This document shows positions 31,762 to 39,435 of a stretch of 64,000 nt of DNA, in pieces. The first letter of the stretch is position 1. Every line of letters starts with the position of its first letter. The DNA is from Solwaraspora sp. WMMD792 (lineage in GTDB: Bacteria; Actinomycetota; Actinomycetes; Mycobacteriales; Micromonosporaceae): contig NZ_JARUBH010000009.1 of the NCBI RefSeq assembly GCF_029626105.1, forward strand, positions 4,836,001 to 4,900,000. Direction: 5' to 3'. Position numbers and translations under genes: made by a program. The notes below the pieces were generated by a model. It saw only the letters and a program-made list of their open reading frames with translations, made no database searches and was not told where the DNA came from.

Positions 31762-32312
31762 CTGGCAGCACCGTCCGCCGGGCGGACCTCCGGCCCGGCG
31801 GCTGCGTCGGCCGTGGGCGACAGGGCGGACTCCGGCCCGTCGGCAGGCCCGGACTCCGACCCGTCGGCAGGCGCGGACTCCGGCCCGTCAGCAGGCCCGG
31901 ACTCGGTCGCGGACGTACCGGCCACCGGAGTCCCCGCCAGGTCGGCGGCCGGCACGAGGGCCGCGTCCCGGGCCCGCCGCAACTGGTCGGCGTCCTCGGT
32001 ACGCCCCTCCCGCAGCGCGGCCACCTCGGACTGCAGCACCTCGATCAACTCGTCCTTGTACCCGATGTCGTACGCCGCCCGGCGCAGTGCCTGGTCGACC
32101 TGCGCCATCCGGTACCCGCGCAGCGCGGTGTCGAACCGGACCTGGCTGACGTCGTGCTCCAGCAACGGCCGGGTGCCGGGCAGCGGGACCGCCCGCCCGT
32201 CCGGCTCGACCGGGACCAGCCCCGGGTCGTTGCCGGTGACGAGCACGGTGACCCCGAAGACGACTGCGGCGACGGTCAACGCGGCGACCAGAACGAGGAG
32301 AAACTGATCCAT
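31758..32312 (-). CDS. DivIVA-domain membrane-anchored protein
   Basis: A 184-aa protein. One N-terminal membrane helix (FLLVLVAALTVAAVVFGVTVLV), then a DivIVA-type segment VSQVRFDTALRGYRMAQVDQALRRAA, continuing as a coiled coil (YDIGYKDELIEVLQSEVAALREGR), and a disordered C-terminus with 24-bp-encoded repeats of SGPADGPE type. The motif FdtALRGYrmaqVD is the DivIVA/Wag31 lipid-binding signature. It probably localises to curved membrane or septa. It resembles M. tuberculosis Rv1209 by position. First gene of the operon with SRPBCC and tag. Confidence 0.87.
   Translation of the reverse strand: MDQFLLVLVAALTVAAVVFGVTVLVTGNDPGLVPVEPDGRAVPLPGTRPLLEHDVSQVRFDTALRGYRMAQVDQALRRAAYDIGYKDELIEVLQSEVAALREGRTEDADQLRRARDAALVPAADLAGTPVAGTSATESGPADGPESAPADGSESGPADGPESALSPTADAAAGPEVRPADGAAR
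31825..31896 (-). repeat. three in-frame 24-bp repeats in the DivIVA-like gene
   Basis: Units 31825-31848, 31849-31872 and 31873-31896 encode acidic SGPADGPE-like octapeptides in the disordered C-terminus. Confidence 0.88.
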
Positions 32313-32478
32313 GACCGAATCGTGGCATGCCGGCGCGGCGAGGGCGACCCCCTGCGGCGCGTCGTCGGTCGGCGGCGGGCTCTCCCGCCCCGGTGACCGC
32401 CGCTCCCGGCGACCGCCGGCAGTCGGCGTACCGCAGCCGGTTAGCCTCCTGGCAGGCGGGACGGGATCGGAGGCACGG

Positions 32479-33348
32479 ATGGGGCGTACGCTGCGGCTCG
32501 GCCGACGGTCCCTGGCACCCGGGGACCTCGCGGTGATGGCGATCGTCAACCGTACGCCCGATTCGTTCTTCGACCGCGGCGCGACCTTCGCCGCGGACGC
32601 CGCGCTGCACGCGGTCGCCGCCGCGGTCGACGCCGGCGCGGACATCGTCGACATCGGCGGGGTGAAGGCCGGGCCCGGGACCGCCGTCGACGTGGCCGAG
32701 GAGATCGACCGTACGGTCGGCACGATCGCGGCGGTCCGGGCCGCCTTCCCGGACCTGGTCATCTCGATCGACACCTGGCGGGCGGAGGTGGCCAGGGAGG
32801 CGGTCGCGGCCGGCGCCGACCTGCTCAACGACACCTGGGCCGGCGCGGACCCCCGGCTCGCCGAGGTCGCGGCGGCGACCGGGGCAGGGCTGATCTGCTC
32901 GCACACCGGTGGGACCACGCCGCGCACCCGACCGCACCGGGCCGCGTTCGACGACGTGGTGGCCGACGTGGTGGGTACCGTGACCGGCCTCGCCGAGCGC
33001 GCGGTCGGTCTCGGGGTACGACCGGACGGCATCCTGATCGACCCGGCGCACGATTTCGGCAAGAACACCCGGCACTCGCTGGAGGTCACCCGGCGGCTCG
33101 CCGAACTGGTCGACACCGGCTGGCCGGTCCTGGTCGCCCTCTCGAACAAGGATTTCATCGGCGAGACCCTGGATCTGCCGGTCGACCAGCGGCTGGAGGG
33201 CACCCTGGCGGCGACGGCGGTCTCCGCCTGGTTGGGTGCCCGGGTGTTCCGGGCGCACCAGGTGGCGGCGACCCGGCGAGCGCTGGACATGGTGGCGTCG
33301 ATCCGGGGCGACCGACCGCCGGCGGTGTCCCGCCGGGCGTTGGCCTGA
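32479..33348 (+). CDS. folP2: FolP2-type dihydropteroate synthase homologue
   Basis: 289 aa from the ATG at 32479, seven nt after GGAGG. The TIM-barrel DHPS fold is clear, but the signature loops differ from true DHPS: VNRTPDSFFDRG (usual NVTPDSFSDGG) and VDIGGVKAGPG in place of the GGESTRPG motif, with a later LSNKDFIGETL. This is the pattern of actinobacterial FolP2 (Rv1207), reported to lack DHPS activity. No other folate genes are nearby. It is divergent from the DivIVA-like gene; the glucosylphosphoglycerate synthase gene that follows folP2 in mycobacteria is absent here. Confidence 0.9.
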   Translation: MGRTLRLGRRSLAPGDLAVMAIVNRTPDSFFDRGATFAADAALHAVAAAVDAGADIVDIGGVKAGPGTAVDVAEEIDRTVGTIAAVRAAFPDLVISIDTWRAEVAREAVAAGADLLNDTWAGADPRLAEVAAATGAGLICSHTGGTTPRTRPHRAAFDDVVADVVGTVTGLAERAVGLGVRPDGILIDPAHDFGKNTRHSLEVTRRLAELVDTGWPVLVALSNKDFIGETLDLPVDQRLEGTLAATAVSAWLGARVFRAHQVAATRRALDMVASIRGDRPPAVSRRALA

Positions 33349-33382
33349 ACGGGTTCGGGTACGGGTACAGGTCAGGTCGCGG

Positions 33383-33760
33383 TCAGGTCCAGCGGAGCAC
33401 GTTCTTGCGCCAGGCGTAGAGGATGCCCAGCGCCAGGACGGCCACGAAGACGCCCATCTCAGCGACGGTGACCGGGCCGAACCCCGGCCGGTCGAAGATC
33501 ACCGCCCAGGGGAAGAGGAAGACCGCCTCCACCGCGAAGAGCACGTACAGGAACGCGTACACGTAGTAGCGGATCTGCGCCTGGGCCCAGTCGCCGCCCA
33601 CCGGGTCGAGGCCGCACTCGTAGCTGGCCCGTTTGCCGACCGGGTCGGCCGGCTGCCCCGGCCGCAGCAACCGGTTGGCGCCGTAGCCGACTGTGAAGAA
33701 GGCGACGCCGACCAGCAGCAACAGCCCCAACGTCGCGTACGAGCCGAGGTAGCCCTGCAT
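33383..33760 (-). CDS. nuoA: orphan NADH-quinone oxidoreductase subunit A
   Basis: A 125-aa protein with three membrane helices and the NuoA signature: GANRLLRPGQPADPVGKRASYECGL-type loop (YECGLDPVG with the conserved Cys) and IRYYVYAFLYVLFAVEAVFLFPWAV in the second helix. The ATG at 33758-33760 is preceded seven nt upstream by a TAGGCT -10 and no ribosome site, so it is probably leaderless. No nuoB-N genes accompany it. It is divergent from korAB, a combination that recalls the second nuo cluster of streptomycetes. Confidence 0.9.
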   Translation of the reverse strand: MQGYLGSYATLGLLLLVGVAFFTVGYGANRLLRPGQPADPVGKRASYECGLDPVGGDWAQAQIRYYVYAFLYVLFAVEAVFLFPWAVIFDRPGFGPVTVAEMGVFVAVLALGILYAWRKNVLRWT

Positions 33761-34064
33761 GTCCGACAGCCTACCGTCCGGTCGTCCAGGGCCGGCCTGG
33801 GTCAACCGGCGGAGACCGGCGTCACCGCCCCGTGACCGTAGGGTGATTCCAGTCCCACCGGGCGGACCCGAGCCGGGTATCCGACCCGATCCGACGTAGG
33901 CTTTCCTCAGAGTGTCACCATGGTTAGGACGCCCTTACCGGGACACCCATCGTGGCACCGGGCAACGGCAGCGCCACGGCCGGCAACAGCCGCAGGACGC
34001 CGGCAACCGCCCCAGCACGGCCGGCGATCCACGCCGCCGGCAGGAAACGAGGAGGTCAGCTCAC
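33761..34064. promoter_or_regulatory. nuoA/korA divergent control region
   Basis: 304 bp without a gene. On the minus strand a TAGGCT -10 (33768-33773) serves nuoA. On the plus strand TAGGCT at 33897-33902 is the best -10 for korA, giving a leader of about 155 nt. The leader contains a short weak frame from 33920 that is not protein-like. No riboswitch or strong hairpin recognised. Confidence 0.5.
33768..33773 (-). promoter_or_regulatory. -10 box of the nuoA leaderless promoter
   Basis: TAGGCT on the minus strand, seven nt upstream of the nuoA ATG. Confidence 0.55.
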
Positions 34065-35912
34065 GTGACCAAGCAGGTCCGTCAACTGGATCGGGTGGTC
34101 ATCCGTTTCGCTGGCGACTCCGGTGACGGCATGCAGCTGACCGGCGACCGGTTCACCTCGGAGACCGCGCAGCTCGGCAACGACATCTCCACGTTGCCGA
34201 ACTTCCCGGCCGAGATCCGGGCCCCCGCCGGCACCCTGCCCGGGGTGTCCAGCTTCCAGGTGCACTTCGCCGACTACGACATCCTCACCCCCGGTGACTC
34301 GCCGAACGTCCTGGTCGCCATGAACCCGGCGGCGCTGAAGGCGAACCTCGGCGACCTGCCGCGCGGCGCGGACATCATCGTCAACACCGACGAGTTCACC
34401 CGGCGCAACCTCGCCAAGGTCGGGTACGCCACCAGCCCGCTGGAGGACGGCTCGCTCGACGGGTACGCCGTACATCCGGTGGCGTTGACCTCGATGACCA
34501 TCGGCGCGCTCGCCGAGTTGTCCGTTTCGAAGAAGGACGCCGAGCGGGCGAAGAACATGTTCGCGCTGGGTCTGCTCTCCTGGATGTACTCCCGGCCGTA
34601 CGAGTCCACCATCCGGTTCCTGGAGCGCAAGTTCGCCAAGCGTCCGGATCTGGTAGCGGCGAACATCGCCGCGTTCAAGGCCGGCTGGAACTTCGGCGAG
34701 ACCACCGAGGACTTCTCGGTGCGCTACGAGGTCAACCCGGCCCGGATGCGCCCGGGCACGTACCGCAACATCACCGGCAACGCGGCGCTGTCGCTGGGGC
34801 TGGTGGCCGCCGGGGTCCGGGCCAAGCTGCCGATCTTCCTCGGCGCCTACCCGATCACACCGGCCTCGGACATCCTGCACGAGTTGAGCAAGCACAAGCG
34901 GTTCGGTGTGGTCACCATGCAGGCCGAGGACGAGATCGCCGCGGTCGGCGCGGCGCTCGGCGCGGCGTACGGCGGCGCTCTCGGCATCACCACCACCTCC
35001 GGGCCCGGCGTGGCGCTCAAGGGCGAGACCATCTCGCTCGCCGTCGCGTTGGAGCTGCCGCTGGTGATCGTCGACGTGCAGCGGGCCGGGCCGTCCACCG
35101 GCATGCCGACCAAGACCGAGCAGGCCGACCTGAACATGGCGCTGTTCGGCCGGCACGGCGAGGCACCGGTCGCGGTGATCGCGCCGCGCTCACCGTCGGA
35201 CTGCTTCCACGCCGCCATCGAGGCGGCCCGGATCGCACTCACCTACCGCACCCCGGTGCTGCTGCTGTCCGACAACTACGTGGCCAACGGTTCCGAGCCG
35301 TGGCTGCTGCCCGAGGTCGACTCCCTGCCCGACCTGCAGGTCGAGTTCGCCACCGAGGCCAACGACGACGACGGCAAGACCTTCCTGCCGTACCTGCGCG
35401 ATCCGCAGACGCTGGCCCGGCCGTGGGCGATCCCCGGCACCCCCGGCCTGGAGCACCGCATCGGCGGTCTGGAGAAGGCCGACCGCACCGGCGACATTTC
35501 CTACGACCCGGCGAACCACGACTTCATGGTGCGGACCAGGCAGGCCCGGATCGACGCGATCCCGGTGCCGGACGTCGAGGTGGAGGATCCGGACGGCGAC
35601 GCCCGGACGCTGGTGCTCGGCTGGGGGTCGACGTACGGGCCGATCGGTGCCGCTTGCCGGGCGTTGCGCCAGCGTGGCCTGTCGGTCGCCCAGGCGCATC
35701 TGCGGCACCTGGCACCGCTGCCAGCCAACCTCGGCGAGGTGCTGCGCAGCTACGACCGGGTGGTGATTCCGGAGATGAACCTCGGTCAACTGGCCCACGT
35801 GATCCGGGCCCGTTACCTGGTCGACGCGATCGGTTACAACCAGGTCCGTGGCCTGCCGTTCACCGCCACGGAGCTGGAAACCATGCTGGAAGAGGTCGTG
35901 AAGAATGTCTGA
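34065..35912 (+). CDS. korA: 2-oxoacid:ferredoxin oxidoreductase, alpha subunit
   Basis: 615 aa from a GTG with GAGGAGG ~11 nt upstream. It is a fusion of the gamma domain (residues ~8-190: VIRFAGDSGDGMQLTGDRF) and alpha domain (~220-600), as in KorA of actinobacteria: GAYPITPASDILHEL, TTSGPGVALKGETISLAV, GPSTGMPTKTEQADL. With KorB it oxidises 2-oxoglutarate (or another 2-oxoacid) plus CoA to the acyl-CoA, passing electrons to ferredoxin; this is an alternative to 2-oxoglutarate dehydrogenase in the TCA cycle. It overlaps korB by 8 bp. Confidence 0.93.
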   Translation: MTKQVRQLDRVVIRFAGDSGDGMQLTGDRFTSETAQLGNDISTLPNFPAEIRAPAGTLPGVSSFQVHFADYDILTPGDSPNVLVAMNPAALKANLGDLPRGADIIVNTDEFTRRNLAKVGYATSPLEDGSLDGYAVHPVALTSMTIGALAELSVSKKDAERAKNMFALGLLSWMYSRPYESTIRFLERKFAKRPDLVAANIAAFKAGWNFGETTEDFSVRYEVNPARMRPGTYRNITGNAALSLGLVAAGVRAKLPIFLGAYPITPASDILHELSKHKRFGVVTMQAEDEIAAVGAALGAAYGGALGITTTSGPGVALKGETISLAVALELPLVIVDVQRAGPSTGMPTKTEQADLNMALFGRHGEAPVAVIAPRSPSDCFHAAIEAARIALTYRTPVLLLSDNYVANGSEPWLLPEVDSLPDLQVEFATEANDDDGKTFLPYLRDPQTLARPWAIPGTPGLEHRIGGLEKADRTGDISYDPANHDFMVRTRQARIDAIPVPDVEVEDPDGDARTLVLGWGSTYGPIGAACRALRQRGLSVAQAHLRHLAPLPANLGEVLRSYDRVVIPEMNLGQLAHVIRARYLVDAIGYNQVRGLPFTATELETMLEEVVKNV

Positions 35913-36969
35913 GCCCGCCCGCAACGGACGCCCCGGCGGTACGCCGGTGGCGGTCAAGCTCACCGCCAAGGACTTCAAGTCCGACCAGGAGGTGCGCTGG
36001 TGCCCCGGGTGCGGTGACTACGCGATCCTCGCCGCGGTGCAGTCATTCATGCCGGAGCTGAACATGCCCCGGGAGCGGATCGTCTTCGTCTCCGGCATCG
36101 GCTGCTCGTCGCGCTTCCCGTACTACATGAACACGTACGGCATGCACTCCATCCACGGCCGGGCGCCGGCGATCGCCACCGGCCTGTCGGTGTCCCGCCC
36201 GGACCTGTCGGTCTGGGTGGTGACCGGGGACGGTGACGCGCTGTCGATCGGCGGCAACCACCTGATCCACGCGCTGCGCCGCAACGTCAACCTCAAGATC
36301 CTGCTGTTCAACAACCGGATCTACGGGCTGACCAAGGGGCAGTACTCGCCGACCTCCGAGCTGGGCAAGATCACAAAGTCGACGCCGGTCGGCTCGGCCG
36401 ACTCGCCGTTCAACCCGCTGTCGCTGGCCCTCGGCGCCGAGGCGACGTTCGTCGCCCGGACCATCGACTCCGACCGTAAGCATCTGCAGTCGGTGCTGCG
36501 TGCCGCCGCCGAGCATCAGGGTTCGGCGTTCGTGGAGATCTACCAGAACTGCAACATCTTCAACGACGGCGCGTTCGAGCAGTTGAAGGAGCCGGCGACC
36601 CGGGACGACTACCTGATCCGGCTGGAGCACGGTCAGCCGATCACTTTCGGGGCCGACGGGCAGTTCTGCGTGGTCCACCCACCCGGCGGCTTCGGGCTGG
36701 AGGTCCGCGAGACCGCGTCGGTGCCGGCCGAGCAGATCGTGGTGCACGACGCCACGATCGCCGAGCCCGCCTACGCGTTCGCGCTGTCCCGGCTGCCCGC
36801 CGCCGATCTGCGCAACACGCCCATCGGGGTGTTCCGCAGCGTGTCGCGCCCCAGCTACGACAGCCTGATCCAGACCCAGGTCGAGCAGGCCCGGGCGGCG
36901 GCCGAGGGCACCCCGGAGGAGCAGTTGGCCGGGCTGCTGCGCAGCGGCGACACCTGGTCGATCAACTGA
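35905..36969 (+). CDS. korB: 2-oxoacid:ferredoxin oxidoreductase, beta subunit
   Basis: A 354-aa TPP-binding subunit. It has the Fe-S/TPP region RWCPGCGDYAILAAVQSF, SGIGCSSRFPYYMNTYGMHS and the TPP motif VVTGDGDALSIGGNHLIHALRRN. The C-terminal ~80 residues are the usual KorB extension. It starts inside the end of korA. Its stop codon lies within a 25-bp tandem duplication, followed at once by a very strong hairpin. Confidence 0.93.
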   Translation: MSEPARNGRPGGTPVAVKLTAKDFKSDQEVRWCPGCGDYAILAAVQSFMPELNMPRERIVFVSGIGCSSRFPYYMNTYGMHSIHGRAPAIATGLSVSRPDLSVWVVTGDGDALSIGGNHLIHALRRNVNLKILLFNNRIYGLTKGQYSPTSELGKITKSTPVGSADSPFNPLSLALGAEATFVARTIDSDRKHLQSVLRAAAEHQGSAFVEIYQNCNIFNDGAFEQLKEPATRDDYLIRLEHGQPITFGADGQFCVVHPPGGFGLEVRETASVPAEQIVVHDATIAEPAYAFALSRLPAADLRNTPIGVFRSVSRPSYDSLIQTQVEQARAAAEGTPEEQLAGLLRSGDTWSIN

Positions 36970-36998
36970 CTGAGACACCTGGTTGATCAGCTGACTGA
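36949..36998 (+). repeat. 25-bp tandem duplication spanning the korB stop codon
   Basis: GACACCTGGTCGATCAACTG-type units at 36949-36973 and 36974-36998 differ at two positions. The first contains the TGA at 36967-36969. Confidence 0.9.
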
Positions 36999-37000
36999 CC

Positions 37001-37033
37001 GGTTGCCGGACCGACCTGGTCGGTCCGGCAACC
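37001..37033. terminator. bidirectional hairpin terminator after korAB
   Basis: GGTTGCCGGACCGACC, one T, then its perfect complement: 16-bp arms around a 1-nt centre (a 5-nt loop in practice). No U-tract, as usual in this group. It separates korB from the convergent potassium-channel gene. Confidence 0.8.
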
Positions 37034-37066
37034 GACTGCCTGGCCGACCACCGGCCGTTCGGGGCG

Positions 37067-38086
37067 TCAGCCGACCGACGGTGTGCTGGCCGAGGTCCGG
37101 TCGTCGCGGACATAGACCAGTAGGTCACCTGTCTCGATCTTGACGCTGTCCGGGTCGGCGAGCGACACCACTCGACCGCGCCGGATCAGCGCGATCACCA
37201 GGTTGGCCAGTTGCCGCGGTGAGGTGCCCACCTCGTCGCGGTTCGCCGAACGCATCGCCAGCGCCATCCCCTGTCCCGGGGTGAGCAGATCCTCGACCAC
37301 GTCGATCAACGGCGGTGCCGAGGTGGACAGGCCGAGCAGCCGGCCCGCGGTGGCGGACGAGACGATGACATGGTGCGCACCGCTCTGCCGCAGCAGCGGC
37401 GCGTTCTCCGCCTCCCGGGCGGCGGCGATGATCCGTACCTTCCCGGCGGTCAACTGCCGGACGGTCAGCGTGACCAGGACCGAGGCGTCGTCGCTGTCGG
37501 TCGCGATGATCACCGCCTTGGCGTGCTTGACGTGCGCCTCGTTGAGCACCGACGACCGGGTGGCCGATCCTTCGATGGCCACCAGCCCGGCGGAGGTCGC
37601 CTGCCGCAGGGCGATCCCGCTGCTCTCCACGACGACGATGTGCTGCTTGTCGAAGCCGTTCTCCAGCAGCGCGGAGACGGCGCTACGGCCCTTGGTGCCG
37701 TAGCCGCAGATGATCACGTGGTCCTTCACGTTCTTTCTCCACCGGGTCAGTCGAAGGTTCGTCCGGTACTGCTCGGTGAGCACCTCCAGGGTGGTGCCGA
37801 CCAGGATGATCAGGAAGACCACTCGGGCGGGCGTGATGATCAGGACGTTGACCAGCCGGGCCGCCTCGGTGACCGGAGCGATGTCGCCGTACCCGGTGGT
37901 GGAGAGGCTGACCACCGCGTAGTAGAAGCTGTCGAGCAGCGAGACGCCGTCGCCGTTGGCGTCCCGGTAGCCGTCGCGGTCGGCGTACACCACGGCCACC
38001 ACGCCGAGCACCAGTCCGACCGCCGCCATCAGCCGCAGACTCAGTGCCCGCAGCGGCCCCTGCCGAACGGCGGGAAAGTGAATCAC
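37067..38086 (-). CDS. two-helix potassium channel with RCK (TrkA-N) domain
   Basis: 339 aa from the GTG at 38086. The first helix is ALSLRLMAAVGLVLGVVAVV. A pore region has the K+ selectivity filter STTGYGDIAP, and a second helix VVFLIILVGTTLEVL follows. Then comes the cytoplasmic RCK N-domain (HVIICGYGTKGRSAVSALLE; SDDASVLVTLTVRQL) and an RCK C/TrkA-C domain (VSLADPDSVKIETGDLLVYV). It is a MthK/Kch-type ligand-gated potassium channel. The open frame continues upstream to 38173 but without channel-like content. Confidence 0.88.
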   Translation of the reverse strand: MIHFPAVRQGPLRALSLRLMAAVGLVLGVVAVVYADRDGYRDANGDGVSLLDSFYYAVVSLSTTGYGDIAPVTEAARLVNVLIITPARVVFLIILVGTTLEVLTEQYRTNLRLTRWRKNVKDHVIICGYGTKGRSAVSALLENGFDKQHIVVVESSGIALRQATSAGLVAIEGSATRSSVLNEAHVKHAKAVIIATDSDDASVLVTLTVRQLTAGKVRIIAAAREAENAPLLRQSGAHHVIVSSATAGRLLGLSTSAPPLIDVVEDLLTPGQGMALAMRSANRDEVGTSPRQLANLVIALIRRGRVVSLADPDSVKIETGDLLVYVRDDRTSASTPSVG

Positions 38087-38339
38087 CGCCGGCCCGCCTC
38101 CGCCTCCATGTCCCCGTACACGCCCACAACATAGCTGTTCCGGGCTGCTTGATCTTGATCGCCTGGACAACACCTTGTGCCAGGTGCGTCCGGGACCGAT
38201 CCGGTCGTATCCCGCCGCCTCAAATCTTGCTTAGAGACATTGCATCGGGACGCAGTGTTGTCGATGCTCACCCGGCGAGCCATCCATCCGCCAGTTTTCG
38301 GAGCAGTCTGTGCACCCACCACGACCGAACGCCATTCCC

Positions 38340-38582
38340 ATGATCGCCCCGGGGACGGTATTACGACTCAGCAAGGACGACTGGCGGTACGGCGGACACA
38401 ATCTCATCCTTCAGGTGGAGCAGATGCGACCCGATCTGTCGGTCTATTACGACAATCGGTGGGTGTGGATCGTCGGACGTTCCCTCGGAACGGATGGCGG
38501 CGGGCTCGGCCGAGTGGTCGCCCTGGTCCGGGTCGCCGCGCTGCCCGGTGCTCCCCGGGCCGACGCCACCGACGTCGGCTGA
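38340..38582 (+). CDS. small conserved actinobacterial protein (80 aa)
   Basis: Begins MIAPGTVLRLSKDDWRYGG and continues with LQVEQMRPDLSVYYDN-RWVWIVGRSLG. I recall similar 70-90-aa proteins, with WRYGGHDL and Tyr/Trp-rich strands, in many actinomycetes. Function unknown, no membrane segment. A GTG ten codons upstream (38310) is possible, but the conserved start is the ATG. No ribosome site is evident, and the upstream 250 bp are somewhat AT-richer. Confidence 0.7.
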   Translation: MIAPGTVLRLSKDDWRYGGHNLILQVEQMRPDLSVYYDNRWVWIVGRSLGTDGGGLGRVVALVRVAALPGAPRADATDVG

Positions 38583-38814
38583 CCACAGGCCGGCCGGGTG
38601 ACCGGGGACCAGGCGGCAGGGAGGGCCGAACAGCCGAGACGGCCGGGCGATGTGACCGGTCCGGCCGACTCGTCTGTTTACACACTGGTCGACAAACAAT
38701 CAGGCCAACTAAAGATCGACTCTAGCTGATGCCACGAGACTGTGGACACGCTTGTGACCCGCCGGTAACAAGCGCGCCGACGCCACCCACGGACCGTCCA
38801 CCGGAGGTATCGCG

Positions 38815-39345
38815 ATGTCCCGACGCCTGACCACCCTGCTCACCGCCGCACTACTCGGCCTCACCGCCGCCCTCGGCTCGGCCGGCCCGGCCGCCGCCGT
38901 GCCCGCCGACAAGCCTGCGGTGCTGTCCAGCTGGACCCAGACCAGCGCGAGCAGCTACAGCGCCTGGAACTCGGCCCGGCTCAACCAGGGAGCCTGGGCC
39001 GCCTACCAGTTCGACTGGTCGACCGACTACTGCTCGTCCAGCCCGGACAACCCGCTCGGCTTCGACTTCCGGCTCTCCTGCCACCGGCACGACTTCGGCT
39101 ACCGCAACTACAAGGCGATCGGCCAGTTCTCCGCCAACAAGGCACGGGTGGACAGCGCCTTCTACGAGGACCTCAAGCGGGCGTGTGCCCGCTACAGCAG
39201 CTTCGTCCGGCCTGCCTGCCTGAGCCTCGCCTGGACGTACTACCAGGCGGTGCGCATCTTCGGCGCGCCGGTCGTGAACGCCGCCGACCTGGAGCGGGCC
39301 CGGCAACTGCAGGCCGCCGGGCCGCGGCTGGCCGGCACCGACTGA
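38815..39345 (+). CDS. secreted prokaryotic phospholipase A2
   Basis: A 176-aa exported protein. Signal peptide residues 1-28 (basic MSRRL, hydrophobic core, cleavage after GPAAA). The mature ~148 residues match the Streptomyces violaceoruber-type group XIV PLA2: Ca2+-binding region FDWSTDYCSSSPDNP, catalytic pair in SCHRHDFGYRNYK (His92-Asp93), and four cysteines (73, 89, 124, 135) that can form the two expected disulfides. It hydrolyses sn-2 ester bonds of phospholipids outside the cell. A GGAGGT box precedes the ATG. The 230-bp upstream region is AT-rich and without a gene. Confidence 0.93.
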   Translation: MSRRLTTLLTAALLGLTAALGSAGPAAAVPADKPAVLSSWTQTSASSYSAWNSARLNQGAWAAYQFDWSTDYCSSSPDNPLGFDFRLSCHRHDFGYRNYKAIGQFSANKARVDSAFYEDLKRACARYSSFVRPACLSLAWTYYQAVRIFGAPVVNAADLERARQLQAAGPRLAGTD

Positions 39346-39362
39346 CCTGCACCGCCCCGCGC

Positions 39363-39397
39363 CGGCCGGCCCGCCCTCCCCAGGGCCGGGCCGGCCG
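39363..39397. terminator. convergent-gene hairpin between PLA2 and the cyclase-ATPase
   Basis: GGCCGGCCC at 39364-39372 and GGGCCGGCC at 39388-39396 (10-11-bp arms including the flanking C/G) with a 15-nt loop, between two convergent genes. Confidence 0.5.
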
Positions 39398-39435
39398 CCG
39401 GTCACCACGGCCGGGCCGGCCGCCGGTCGCCACGG
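39386..39435 (-). repeat. 25-bp tandem duplication spanning the cyclase-ATPase stop codon
   Basis: Units 39386-39410 and 39411-39435 differ by one base (TCA versus TCG), and that base creates the stop codon of the minus-strand gene in one copy. Confidence 0.85.
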
